Positions 44,419 through 52,579 of a stretch of DNA of 64,000 nt are shown in pieces. The DNA is from Kribbella caucasensis. Lineage in GTDB: Bacteria; Actinomycetota; Actinomycetes; Propionibacteriales; Kribbellaceae. The stretch covers positions 62,001 through 126,000 of the forward strand of contig NZ_SNWQ01000002.1 in the NCBI RefSeq assembly GCF_004361855.1, read 5' to 3'. A program made the translations under genes and the position numbers. The notes beneath the pieces were generated by a model. The model had not been told where the DNA came from. It saw only the letters and a list, made by a program, of their open reading frames with translations, and made no database searches. The stretch's first letter is position 1. Each line of letters begins with the position of its first letter.

Positions 44419-44760
44419 CTAGACGGCTTGGAGCATCTCCACCATCCGCCGCCCGCTGTGCTGGATCAGCTGCAGCGAGGCCGGTGAGATCTCCCGGACG
44501 AACGCGGCCATGCTCGCGTACGACGACGCCGCGCACGTAGTCCGACCAGCTCCACTCTCCGTCGTTCACCAGTCCGCGCTGTGTCTCGCAGATCTCGAGC
44601 GCGCCCACTCCGCGTTGTCGGTCCACTTCAACACGACCCGTGTCTGGTGGTCGCGCAGCTCGTACGCTCCCGACTGCAGACCGCCCGCGAGCCGCCGAGC
44701 CAGCTGATAATCCGTGCCCAGGGCAACGTTCAGCTCGGCGACGACATCGGCCGTGTCCAT
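44419..44760 (-). pseudogene. Phosphotransferase (APH-like) remnant with internal deletion
   Basis: From the ATG at 44760 the frame encodes an APH-like N-lobe start (DVVAELNVALGTDYQLARRLAGGLQSGAYELRD, then RVVLKWTD) but stops after about 64 residues. Other frames further on give LEICETQRGLVNDGEWSWSDYV and then a plausible C-terminus, FVREISPASLQLIQHSGRRMVEML, ending at 44419-44421. The roughly 150-residue middle with the catalytic HGD loop is missing. I read it as a decayed gene shortened by deletion and frameshift. It starts directly after a strong hairpin that also covers its ribosome site. Confidence 0.5.
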
Positions 44761-44802
44761 GGTTGTCCTCCTCGGCAAGGATCATCGCCGAGGAGGACAA
44801 CC
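44761..44802. terminator. Terminator-like hairpin after the aspartyl-tRNA synthetase gene
   Basis: GGTTGTCCTCCTCGGC / GCCGAGGAGGACAACC is a perfect 16-bp stem with a 10-base loop, 22 bases after the synthetase stop. On the minus strand its second arm contains GAGGAGG immediately before the ATG of the phosphotransferase remnant. Confidence 0.75.
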
Positions 44803-44823
44803 TGGCGCACGTGATTTGTCAGC

Positions 44824-46113
44824 TCACGGCGTGAGGCGGTGCAGGTCGCGGGGGAAGAGCGTGACCTCGCGGACGTTCTCCGCTCCGGTCAGCCGGGCGA
44901 CGAAGCGCTCGAGCCCGATCGCGAACCCGCCGTGCGGCGGCATCCCGTGCTTGAACGCCTGCAGATAAGACCCGTACGCCGGTGCCTCGGGCGACTCGCC
45001 GCGTGCCTCCAGGGCGGCCACATAGTCGGAGTACCGGTGCAGGCGTTGCCCGCCGGTGACCAGTTCCATGCCCCTGAACAGCAGGTCGAACGAGTTGGAC
45101 CATCGTGGGTCCGACGGCTGCGGATGGGTGTAGAACGGCCGCTTCACCATCGGGTAGCCCTCGACCGCGACGAACTCGCTGCCGTGTTCGCGGAGTGCCC
45201 ACTCGCCGATCGCGCGTTCGTCGGCGGGGGACAGGTCCGGCTCGTCCGGGTCCGCACCGGCCAACGCGAGCGCCTCGGCGAAGTGGATCACCGGAACCTC
45301 GGTGGGGATCTCCGGCACCTTCACCCCAAGCAGGTCCAACGCCCCAGCCGCGCGCGACCCGACCGCCGCGAGCATCCCGGCCACCACGTCCCGCAGTACG
45401 GCGAGAACGTCGCGATGGTTCTGGATGAAGCCGAACTCGGCGTCGAGCGAGACGTACTCCGCCAGGTGCCGGACCGTGTCATGGGGCTCGGCCCGGAAGA
45501 CCGGACCGACCTCGTAGACGCGTTCGAACACGCCGACCATGGTCTGCTTGTAGAACTGCGGCGACTGGGCCAGGTACGCCGGACCGCCGAAGTAGTCCAG
45601 CGCGAAGACGTTCGCACCGGACTCGGTCGCCGTACCGACGATCTTCGGCGTCTGGATCTCGGTGAATCCGAACCCGTCGATCGTCTCGCGGAACCCGTGC
45701 AGCGCCGCGGCCGCCACCTCCCAGCCGGCCCGGATCGCCGGGTGCCGCAGGGCGACCGGCGCGTTGTCGAGCACGACCGGCAGCCCGGCGGCGATCGTCG
45801 GACGCCAGAGCTCGATCGGCGGGGTCTGCGCCGGTTCGGTCAGCGGCACGATCACCGAGTCGACGATCTCGGCGCCACCGGGGGCCTGTGGATTGGCGGC
45901 GACCTGACCGGTCACCTGGACGACGGTCTCCTCACCTAGTTCGTCCAGCTGAGCCTGGGTTTCGGGTGCCTTGACCACGACCTGGCTCAGGCCGGAGCGG
46001 TCCCGCAGTACCAGAAAGCTGACCGCGGCCAGCCGTCGTCTTCGATGTACCCAGCCGGCCACCGTGACGGTCTGGCCTACTGCTGAGGGGATCTCCTGGT
46101 TGAGAATGCGCAT
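44824..46113 (-). CDS. aspS: Aspartyl-tRNA synthetase, archaeal type
   Basis: Class IIb synthetase of 429 residues. An OB-fold anticodon-binding domain (about 1-100; VTVAGWVHRRRRLAAVSFLVLRD) precedes the catalytic core. Core motifs include LAQSPQFYKQ, VGPVFRAEPHDTVRHLAEY (motif 2) and GGFAIGLERFVARLTG followed by NVREVTLFPRD (motif 3). The length and absence of the bacterial GAD insert mark the archaeal/short type, which is often non-discriminating (charging tRNA-Asp and tRNA-Asn). A normal bacterial aspS probably exists elsewhere, making this an accessory copy. The ATG at 46113 follows GGAGGTG, which is the sequestered arm of a T-box leader. Confidence 0.92.
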   Translation of the reverse strand: MRILNQEIPSAVGQTVTVAGWVHRRRRLAAVSFLVLRDRSGLSQVVVKAPETQAQLDELGEETVVQVTGQVAANPQAPGGAEIVDSVIVPLTEPAQTPPIELWRPTIAAGLPVVLDNAPVALRHPAIRAGWEVAAAALHGFRETIDGFGFTEIQTPKIVGTATESGANVFALDYFGGPAYLAQSPQFYKQTMVGVFERVYEVGPVFRAEPHDTVRHLAEYVSLDAEFGFIQNHRDVLAVLRDVVAGMLAAVGSRAAGALDLLGVKVPEIPTEVPVIHFAEALALAGADPDEPDLSPADERAIGEWALREHGSEFVAVEGYPMVKRPFYTHPQPSDPRWSNSFDLLFRGMELVTGGQRLHRYSDYVAALEARGESPEAPAYGSYLQAFKHGMPPHGGFAIGLERFVARLTGAENVREVTLFPRDLHRLTP

Positions 46114-46346
46114 CGCTGTTTCACCTCCGTCGGTTGTCTCGAACCCCGGAGGTGTGGGCGAAGGGGAATCTCGCGGTGCCACCACACCTTCACCGGACCA
46201 CGCGTGGTGGACCGGCCTCTTGCTGGTGCATTTCGCTCGGGAGTGTCTTCACGACCGGCCTGCGCATCGCCTTCTCAGCTACCGGCGACTCTCTCGGGCA
46301 CAGGTTGACGGCGCTACTCGGTTCCGTCAGTGCGAACGAACACCAG
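46114..46346 (-). promoter_or_regulatory. T-box riboswitch (translational type) controlling aspS
   Basis: Leader RNA on the minus strand. Stem I is closed by CTGGTG (46346-46341) with CACCAG (46228-46223) and TTCGC with GCGAA. Its 3' side carries GAC followed by A (46247-46245), a fitting Asp specifier. A stem III-like hairpin (CCGGTCCAC / GTGGTCCGG, one mismatch) follows. The antisequestrator is textbook: GGTGTGG, the bulge TGGCACC, GCGA, a loop, TCGC, CCACACC; the T-box core TGGCACCGCG is at 46181-46172. The competing hairpin pairs CACCTCCG (46154-46147) with CGGAGGTG (46129-46122), hiding the ribosome site. Uncharged tRNA-Asp should open it. Confidence 0.88.
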
Positions 46347-46417
46347 GGTAGGGCTGACTGCTCGCCGCGGCAAAGCATTCTGTTCTGCGCTGGTGGTTGG
46401 CTGGGCCGGCGGTTTGT

Positions 46418-48712
46418 TCAGCGGTGGGGTGGGGTGGCGGGTGGGATCTGGACTGTGTCGGTGTCGTGGCGGCCGGGGGTGGTGGCGGTGACGGTCAGTT
46501 GGTTGGCGGTGCCGGAGCCGGGCCAGGCGGCCCATTCGGTGTTCAACCGGGTCTTGTAGTTGGTGGTGGTGCAGGTGGCTCGGCGGATGTCCGTGGAGCG
46601 GGAGCACGTCCAGCCGGGGTCGTTGGCGGAGACCAGGGAGAGGTGCTTGCCCCAGGAGAGCTCCAGGGTGACGGGGCGGCCCGTGGCACCGCTCAGGGCC
46701 AGGAAACGGTTGTAGAGGAACGGGTTCGGGTCATGGCCGGGGTCCGGGAGGTTGATCCGGAGGAGGGACTCGTCGAACTGGATGCCGCGCAGGGTCTCCT
46801 GGTCGGTGTCGTTGAGCAGCCCGGCCGTGGCAACCACCTGGTACGTCCGTGCTGACGCCGAACCACCATCCGGGATGGCGAAGTCGGCGGCCAGGGGAGC
46901 GGGCCGGGCCGGGTTGGTCGCTGTGCAGGTCTGGTTCGCGCGGGAGCACTTCCAGCCGGCTGGGTTCGCCGCTATCGGCCACTCGAGCGACGCGCCGTAG
47001 GTGATCTTCAGGGTCACGCTGGAACGGTCGCCGGGGGCAACGGTGAGCGTGCGCAGGTGGACATCCGGGTCGGGCTTGCGGACGCTGATCTTCAGCAGGT
47101 TCTCGTCCATCCGCGGCGGCGCTTCGATGGTCGCGGAGTCGTCGTCGTACAACCGGCCGGACGTCGCCGACACGGTGAACGTGCGGTCGGCCGCCGAGCC
47201 GCCGGTCGGGCTGGCGAACGTCACCGGCATCGCCTGCGGCGCGCGTGGGTTCGTCGCCGTACAGGTGCCACTCTTGCCGTCCGCGGCCCGGACGCACTTC
47301 CAGCCGGCCGGGTCACCGCTCAGCGGCCAGCGCAGGGCGGCGCCGTACTTGATCCCGATGTTCACCGGCTTGGTGTTGTTCGCCGGGACCTTGATGCTGA
47401 TCAGCCACTGATCGCCCGCGGCCGCCGAGGCCTCCAGGGCCGGAGCCCAGGCAATCGAACCCCAGCCGATCGGGACGCTGCCACCACCCCGTGGCGCGCT
47501 GATGGTGAGCAGCCCCTCGTCGAGGATCGGAGTCGTCGGCACCGGCTTGGTCGGTCGCGGCGTAGGAGTCGGAGTGGGCGTGGTCGGCTGACTTGTCGGA
47601 GCCGTTGTGGGTGCCGGCTCCGTCGGGGTCGGCTGCGGCGGCTGTGTCGACTCGGTCGGCGACGGCTTGGGCTGTGTCGACGGCGGCTTGACCGACGGTG
47701 GGTTCACCGTCGGCGGGTTGGGCGGCGGCTGTTGGGTGGGCTGCTGGGACGGCGGATTGCTGATCGCCGCCGGGGGAGAGTCGTTACCGGTCAGCGCGAG
47801 CGCCGCCATGATGGCTGCCACCGCGACCACGACGACCGCGCCGGCGCCGACCGCCGTACGGGTGCTGTTCTCTGTTGCCTTCTTCCAGCCGGTGACGAAG
47901 AAGCCGACCAGGCCGACCTTGGCTCCGGATGCCGCGGCGAGGTAGCCGAGACCCGCAGTACCGAGCAGGGCGGGAGCCAGCAGCGCCGGCAGTGCGCTGT
48001 TGACCTCGACCAGCTCGAGGTAGACGGCGGTGCACTTGGCGCAGTCGTCCAGGTGCTCCCGGACGTTGCGATTCTCCCGCTTGGTCAGGCCGCCGCGGAC
48101 GTAGGCGCCGAGCCGCTCGGTCGTCCAGCGGCAGCGGTCGCCGGCCACATCGGCCAGGTGCTGCTGCAGATACGCCTGCCGCAGCCCCTCGCGAGCCCGG
48201 TACGCGAGCGCGGACACGCCGTTCGCGGTCAGGCCGAGCAGGGGAGCGATGGCGGCCGGCTTCTCGCCCTCCACCTCGGTGTGCCAGAGCACGGCCTGCC
48301 AGCGCTCGGGCAGGGACGCGAACGCCTTCGCCGCGGCACCGCTCTCGAATCCGGTGACGGTCGGGTCGTCGAACGACTCCGGCTCCCGCTCGTACGCCGC
48401 GATGTCGTCGGTCGCCGTGACCTTCCGGCCGGAGCGGATCCGGTCGACGTGGACGCGGCGGACGGTGGTCAGCAGATAGGCCCGGAACGACACGTCCGGC
48501 CCGCCGCCGGCGCGGAGAGCGTCGAGGACCTTCGCGAAGGCGTCACCGGCCAGGTCGTCGGCATCGTTGGCCGGGACCAGCTGGCGGGCCATCCGCTCGG
48601 CGGCATGGTGGTGCCGCGCGAACAACTCGCCATACGCCTCGAGGTCGCCCGAGCGCACGCGCGCGATCAGCTCCGCGTCGCTCGGTCGGCCCTCAACCGG
48701 CACAGGCTCCAT
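46418..48712 (-). CDS. ECF sigma factor fused to zinc-finger, membrane helix and triple ectodomain
   Basis: Single-chain signal protein of 764 residues. Sigma region 2 (about 10-95) and region 4 (about 130-185; PERWQAVLWHTEVEGEKPAAIAPLLGLTANGVSALAYRAREGL) are joined to a zinc-binding anti-sigma-like segment (H220, C224, C227 in HLDDCAKC). A hydrophobic stretch (241-275) and a clear membrane helix (288-308) follow, then a Pro/Thr linker (312-395) and three homologous extracytoplasmic repeats (about 397-520, 535-645, 648-755), each with a Trp-x-Cys and a second Cys (473/484, 589/596, 703/714). I chose the ATG at 48712, which follows AGGGGG; two upstream ATGs lack a ribosome site. It is an ECF group with fused sensor; the ligand is unknown. 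Confidence 0.85.
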   Translation of the reverse strand: MEPVPVEGRPSDAELIARVRSGDLEAYGELFARHHHAAERMARQLVPANDADDLAGDAFAKVLDALRAGGGPDVSFRAYLLTTVRRVHVDRIRSGRKVTATDDIAAYEREPESFDDPTVTGFESGAAAKAFASLPERWQAVLWHTEVEGEKPAAIAPLLGLTANGVSALAYRAREGLRQAYLQQHLADVAGDRCRWTTERLGAYVRGGLTKRENRNVREHLDDCAKCTAVYLELVEVNSALPALLAPALLGTAGLGYLAAASGAKVGLVGFFVTGWKKATENSTRTAVGAGAVVVVAVAAIMAALALTGNDSPPAAISNPPSQQPTQQPPPNPPTVNPPSVKPPSTQPKPSPTESTQPPQPTPTEPAPTTAPTSQPTTPTPTPTPRPTKPVPTTPILDEGLLTISAPRGGGSVPIGWGSIAWAPALEASAAAGDQWLISIKVPANNTKPVNIGIKYGAALRWPLSGDPAGWKCVRAADGKSGTCTATNPRAPQAMPVTFASPTGGSAADRTFTVSATSGRLYDDDSATIEAPPRMDENLLKISVRKPDPDVHLRTLTVAPGDRSSVTLKITYGASLEWPIAANPAGWKCSRANQTCTATNPARPAPLAADFAIPDGGSASARTYQVVATAGLLNDTDQETLRGIQFDESLLRINLPDPGHDPNPFLYNRFLALSGATGRPVTLELSWGKHLSLVSANDPGWTCSRSTDIRRATCTTTNYKTRLNTEWAAWPGSGTANQLTVTATTPGRHDTDTVQIPPATPPHR

Positions 48713-49021
48713 CGAAGGTCCCCCTGCTGTCATCACTGTGTTGCCGTCACTGTGTGGTCACCGTCTGTAATTTTGTTGCCGAGGTCAAGACTCCCACGAG
48801 GAGACGGCTGACCGCGAGGTCCATGACGGCACTCTCAAGGACTTCTTCGCGCACTCTCCCCGCACTCCTGCCCGCCACCCCACCTGACGACGCGAGCCGA
48901 TCCGAGGTTACGGAAAAAATTCCTCGAAATCCGCGTCATGAACTCCGACGAGGGCTGTCTCACTCCCAGAACGACGCTTCCGGCCGCCCGGTCGGGAGAC
49001 TGACGGGACCTGAGGAGGGTC
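48713..49021. other. Divergent intergenic region, no gene seen
   Basis: This 309-base gap separates the sigma-fusion gene and the GGDEF-like gene. Frames across it show no family resemblance. A TTGACC on the minus strand near 48784-48789 and the AT-rich stretch around it may hold the sigma-fusion promoter; an AT-rich segment (GGAAAAAATTCC, 48913-48924) is a short palindrome of unknown role. Confidence 0.4.
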
Positions 49022-49825
49022 ATGTCGCTGTATGCGGGCATCCGCCGGCGGTTCGACTCGCTGCGGTCCCCGAACCTGGCGGGGTCGCTCGCCCAGGGTC
49101 GGCCGGAAGCGTTGTCAGGACCACCGTGCGGGCGGAGGGAGCCGCACGGCACAGCTGGCCCGGACCGGAGTGCCTATCTCGCGATTGCCGAGGCGCTTCG
49201 GGACGGAGCCGATGTCGTGCCTGCGAGCGACGAGGTCGGCCGCCAACTGGCGGCCGACGGAGTCTCGTTGATCGAGGCACTTGATGGGCTGAGTGCGTTG
49301 TACCGCTCGATCGCCGGGGGCGAGCCGGCTTTCGCCGCGGTACGCGCACTCAGTTCCAGCTGGGCCGAGGCATCACTGATCTATCTGCACTCGCTGTCCT
49401 GCGAGGACCCGCTGACCGGGCTGTCCAGCCTGAAGCACCTGCGGTCCCGGATCGGCGAGCTCTACCGGGAGGCCGATCTCCGTGGAACTTCCGTACCGGC
49501 GACCCATGCACTGGTGGTCGTCGAGCCGCTCAACCGGGCCGGTACGACGCCGTTCGACCGTGAGCTCCGGCTCATCGACGTCGCGGAGTGCCTGCGCATC
49601 GTGTTCTCGGGTGGCGACGTACTGGGCCGTGTCGGCTCACGTCGCGCGGCGGCGCTCGTCGGCCGCGAGCGGAACCTGCCGGACCAGGTCGAGACGGCTC
49701 GCGCGCTGATCACCCAGTGGCGGCTGGACACCGAGGAACCTCAGCTGGCCCGGATCTGGATCGAGGGCCTGCCGAGTACCGACCTGATGGCGGGCCGGCT
49801 GCTCGACGAATTGGCAAGACCTTAG
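49022..49825 (+). CDS. Degenerate GGDEF-like domain protein
   Basis: Soluble protein of 267 residues. An N-terminal helical region (about 45-120) precedes a segment with the hallmark start of diguanylate cyclases, CEDPLTGLSSLKHLRSRIGELY (about 126-147). The expected GG(D/E)EF active-site hairpin is replaced by VGSRRAAALVGRE, so it cannot be a normal cyclase. The end, ARIWIEGLPSTDLMAGRLLDEL, is conserved-looking. It may be a non-catalytic sensor or partner. The ATG at 49022 follows GGAGG. A 16-bp hairpin lies downstream. Confidence 0.65.
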   Translation: MSLYAGIRRRFDSLRSPNLAGSLAQGRPEALSGPPCGRREPHGTAGPDRSAYLAIAEALRDGADVVPASDEVGRQLAADGVSLIEALDGLSALYRSIAGGEPAFAAVRALSSSWAEASLIYLHSLSCEDPLTGLSSLKHLRSRIGELYREADLRGTSVPATHALVVVEPLNRAGTTPFDRELRLIDVAECLRIVFSGGDVLGRVGSRRAAALVGRERNLPDQVETARALITQWRLDTEEPQLARIWIEGLPSTDLMAGRLLDELARP

Positions 49826-49873
49826 GAGCTTGCGTCCGGACGCCAACAGGGGGGCGCCCGGGCGCAGCAAGCA

Positions 49874-49913
49874 GGCGGCGGATCGCCTATCACGGGGTAG
49901 GCGATCCGCCGCC
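49874..49913. terminator. Terminator-like hairpin
   Basis: GGCGGCGGATCGCCTA / TAGGCGATCCGCCGCC is a perfect 16-bp stem with an eight-base loop, 48 bases after the GGDEF-like stop. Confidence 0.78.
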
Positions 49914-49999
49914 GCCATCCGTACTGCGAGCCGCGTAGGGCCCGATCGCCGGCGGCAAGCGGCGCGAGCGCAGTACAGGAAACTGTCCGTCAAGGTGGC

Positions 50000-50005
50000 T
50001 AGGCT
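50000..50005 (+). promoter_or_regulatory. -10 element for the leaderless SRAP gene
   Basis: TAGGCT ends seven bases before the ATG at 50013; no ribosome site is present. The same hexamer and spacing occur at 62035. Confidence 0.55.
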
Positions 50006-50012
50006 GACATTC

Positions 50013-50813
50013 ATGTGTGGCCGATATGCGTCCAGCCGGGATCCGGCCGATCTGGTGGTCGAGTTCGAGATCGAGGCCGGCAACGTGAAGGAGTCCGTGC
50101 AGGAGTTGCCGGACAACTACAACGTGGCGCCCACCGACCAGGTCATCGCCGTGGTCGAGCGGAAGAACCGCGACGAGCCGGACGAAGTCGTGCGCAAGCT
50201 GACCACGGTCAAGTGGGGTCTGGTGCCGTCCTGGGCGAAGGACCCCTCGATCGGCAACCGGCTGATCAACGCCCGGATGGAGACGGTGGCGGAGAAGCCG
50301 GCGTTCAAGAAGGCGTTCGCGGTACGCCGATGCCTGCTGCCCGCCGACGGCTACTACGAGTGGTACGAGACCGAGCAGAAGAAGAACGGCAAGCCGGTCA
50401 AGCAGCCGTACTTCATCCGGCCGGCCGACGGCGGGATCCTGGCGATGGCCGGGCTGTACGAGATCTGGCGGAACCAGGCGGTCGCGGACGCCGACTCCGA
50501 CGAAGCGTGGTTGTGGAGCTGCACGGTGCTGACCACGACGGCGACCGACGACCTCGGCCGGATCCACGACCGGATGCCGCTGCTGGTCGAGCGGGACCGG
50601 TACGACGCCTGGCTCGACCCACTGAGCTCCGACCCCGACGACCTGCTCGAGCTCCTGGTGCCGGCGGCGCCAGGACGGCTGGAGGCGTATGCCGTGTCGA
50701 AGGCGGTCAGCTCGGTCAAGAACAACGGACCCCACCTCGTCGACCCGCTGCCGCTGGACGGCATCGACCCGCTCGACCGGCCCGAGGAGCCCGAGGAGAC
50801 CACTCTCTTCTGA
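50013..50813 (+). CDS. SOS response-associated peptidase (SRAP/YedK-HMCES family)
   Basis: Protein of 266 residues that crosslinks to abasic sites in single-stranded DNA and protects them. The catalytic Cys2 is exposed after Met removal in MCGRYASS. Other family residues are visible: the Asn in NYNVAPTDQV, the Glu in GYYEWYE, and the His in DLGRIHDRMPLLV. WGLVPSWAKD and NARMETVAEKPAF are further signatures. An acidic C-terminus (LDRPEEPEETTLF) is typical in actinobacteria. The start is leaderless by the TAGGCT-N7-ATG arrangement, which also fixes Cys at position 2 as the chemistry requires. Confidence 0.93.
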   Translation: MCGRYASSRDPADLVVEFEIEAGNVKESVQELPDNYNVAPTDQVIAVVERKNRDEPDEVVRKLTTVKWGLVPSWAKDPSIGNRLINARMETVAEKPAFKKAFAVRRCLLPADGYYEWYETEQKKNGKPVKQPYFIRPADGGILAMAGLYEIWRNQAVADADSDEAWLWSCTVLTTTATDDLGRIHDRMPLLVERDRYDAWLDPLSSDPDDLLELLVPAAPGRLEAYAVSKAVSSVKNNGPHLVDPLPLDGIDPLDRPEEPEETTLF

Positions 50814-50867
50814 CACCCGTCCGGACCGAGCCCCTGACACCCATCCAGTCTGTGCGTGATCGCCTTG

Positions 50868-50929
50868 GTGTCCCGTGTCGGAGATTCCTGGGCGCCGCCC
50901 ACTGCCAAGCAATCTCCGACACGGGACAC
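50868..50929. terminator. 19-bp perfect inverted repeat
   Basis: GTGTCCCGTGTCGGAGATT and its exact complement (50911-50929) flank a 24-base spacer, between the SRAP gene and the hydrolase gene. It probably acts as a terminator; its length and perfection are unusual. Confidence 0.6.
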
Positions 50930-50950
50930 TAGTGATGCAAGGATGGGCCC

Positions 50951-51583
50951 GTGACCGACGAACGGATTGTGGCGACGCCGCACGGTGAGGCCCGGATCGT
51001 GGCGCACCGGGCCCGGCGACCTGTGGCGACTCTCGCCCTCGGTCACGGGGCGGGTGCCGGGATCGAGACCGGCGACCTGACCGCGCTGGCCGCCCGGCTG
51101 CCCAAACAGGACATCAACGTGTTCCTGATCGAACAGCCTTGGCGCCGGGCCGGGAAGAAGGTCGCGTCGGCGCCGAAGGTCCTGGACGAGTCCTGGGTGG
51201 CGATCATCGGCCAGCTCCGGATCCGGACCCCGTTGGTGCTGGGTGGCCGGAGCGCGGGTGCCCGGGTGGCCTGCCGGACCGCGACCGGCCTGGGTGCGTC
51301 CGGCGTACTGGCGCTGTCGTTTCCGCTGCATCCGCCGGGCAAGCCGGAGAAGAGCCGGGTCGACGAGCTGCGGTCGACCGGGCTGCCGACGCTGGTGGTG
51401 CAGGGGGAGCGGGATCCGTTCGGCGCGCCGGACGAGTTCCCGCCGCTGACCGAGATGGCGGTCGTCCCGGACGCCGACCACTCGTTCAAGGTGCCGAAAC
51501 GGGCCGAGCTGACCCAGACGGAGGCGTACGAGCTGCTGATCGAAGCTGTGTTCGAATGGATCAGCCGGGAGATCTCCGGCTGA
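50951..51583 (+). CDS. Alpha/beta hydrolase (KANL3/Tex30-like dienelactone hydrolase fold)
   Basis: Cytoplasmic hydrolase-fold protein of 210 residues. The oxyanion region reads [16 protein letters not shown], the nucleophile elbow GGRSAGAR, the acid QGERDPFG and the histidine [11 protein letters not shown], so the Ser-Asp-His triad is complete. The match is to the short KANL3/Tex30 group, whose substrates are unknown. It starts at a GTG 22 bases after the long inverted repeat, with AAGGATGGG upstream. It precedes sigR, whose promoter begins just after the stop. Confidence 0.85.
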   Translation: MTDERIVATPHGEARIVAHRARRPVATLALGHGAGAGIETGDLTALAARLPKQDINVFLIEQPWRRAGKKVASAPKVLDESWVAIIGQLRIRTPLVLGGRSAGARVACRTATGLGASGVLALSFPLHPPGKPEKSRVDELRSTGLPTLVVQGERDPFGAPDEFPPLTEMAVVPDADHSFKVPKRAELTQTEAYELLIEAVFEWISREISG

Positions 51584-51597
51584 GACCGCCCCGGCCG

Positions 51598-51623
51598 GGA
51601 ATGTGCGCGCCGCCGGGGATGTT
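51598..51623 (+). promoter_or_regulatory. SigR-type promoter of sigR
   Basis: GGAAT (51598-51602), exactly 18 bases, then GTT (51621-51623). This matches the Streptomyces SigR consensus GGAAT-N18-GTT and predicts autoregulation. Transcription from it would begin about 51630, just before the ATG at 51633. Confidence 0.8.
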
Positions 51624-51632
51624 GTGACGAAC

Positions 51633-52310
51633 ATGATGGCGACGAGTGTGGCTCCGGCGCGGAACGACGTGCCTGCCCCGGTATTCTCGATCACGATGCC
51701 GACTCCCACCACCACCGAGACACCCGAGCAGCGGACCGAGCGCTTCGAGCGCGAGGCGTTGCCTTTCCTCGACCAGATGTACGCCGCGGCGATGCGGATG
51801 ACCCGTAATCCGTCAGACGCCGAAGACCTGGTCCAGGACACCTTCGCGAGGGCGTACAGCTCGTTCCACCAGTTCACGCCCGGCACCAACCTGAAGGCGT
51901 GGCTCTACCGGATCCTGACGAACACCTTCATCAACGGATACCGGAAGCGGCAGCGGCAACCGACGCAGTCGCCGACCGAGGAGATCGAGGACTGGCAGCT
52001 CACCGCGGCCGAGTCGCACACCCCGGGCGGACTGAAGTCGGCCGAAGCGGTCGCGCTGGAGCACCTGCCCGACTCCGACATCAAGGAGGCGCTGCAGGCG
52101 ATCCCGGAGGACTTCCGGCTCGCCGTGTACCTCGCCGATGTCGAGGGCTTTGCGTACAAGGAGATCGCCGAGATCATGGGTACGCCGGTCGGCACGGTGA
52201 TGTCGCGGCTGCACCGCGGCCGGCGCCAGCTGCGCGAGCTGCTGGCCGACTACGCGCGTGACCGGGGCCTGATCCCGGCGGACGAGACCGGAACCGAGGA
52301 GGAGTCGTGA
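51633..52310 (+). CDS. sigR: RNA polymerase sigma factor SigR (thiol-oxidative stress)
   Basis: ECF sigma factor of 225 residues from this start. Region 2 ([33 protein letters not shown]), the link [23 protein letters not shown], and region 4 ([36 protein letters not shown]) match SigR/SigH. Candidate starts are a GTG at 51603, ATGs at 51633 and 51636, and an ATG at 51696, where the strongly conserved part begins (204 residues). The SigR promoter just upstream would produce the longer form, whereas another promoter could yield the short one, as in the two isoforms known in Streptomyces. It overlaps rsrA (GTGA). Confidence 0.93.
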   Translation: MMATSVAPARNDVPAPVFSITMPTPTTTETPEQRTERFEREALPFLDQMYAAAMRMTRNPSDAEDLVQDTFARAYSSFHQFTPGTNLKAWLYRILTNTFINGYRKRQRQPTQSPTEEIEDWQLTAAESHTPGGLKSAEAVALEHLPDSDIKEALQAIPEDFRLAVYLADVEGFAYKEIAEIMGTPVGTVMSRLHRGRRQLRELLADYARDRGLIPADETGTEEES

Positions 52311-52579
52311 GCTGCGGCGAGCACCACGACGTGGACTGCAGCGAGATCCTGCAGCGTGTTTACGTCTTCATCGACAATGAGCTCGAGGACGCCAGTAACG
52401 ACGAGATCCGCCAGCACCTGGAAGAGTGCGCTCCCTGCCTCGACCAGTACGATCTCGAGCGCTGCATCAAGAAACTCGTCCACCGTTCCTGCGGCGACGA
52501 CCACGCCCCCGAAGCCCTCCGCCAGAAAATCCTCCTCCGCCTAACCCAGATCCGAGTGGAAACCACCACCACGGACTGA
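52307..52579 (+). CDS. rsrA: Anti-sigma factor RsrA (redox-sensing zinc protein)
   Basis: ZAS-family anti-sigma factor of 90 residues that binds reduced SigR and releases it on disulfide stress. The zinc site HLEECAPC (HxxxCxxC) is present, along with Cys3, Cys11 and downstream cysteines in LERCIKK and HRSCGDD. The sequence opening [25 protein letters not shown] is characteristic. The GTG at 52307 overlaps the sigR stop, ensuring matched synthesis. Confidence 0.95.
   Translation: MSCGEHHDVDCSEILQRVYVFIDNELEDASNDEIRQHLEECAPCLDQYDLERCIKKLVHRSCGDDHAPEALRQKILLRLTQIRVETTTTD

Noticed and set aside
48754..49284. Small forward gene in the sigma-fusion/GGDEF gap
   Set aside because: It runs into the next gene in another frame, lacks a ribosome site, and shows no family resemblance.
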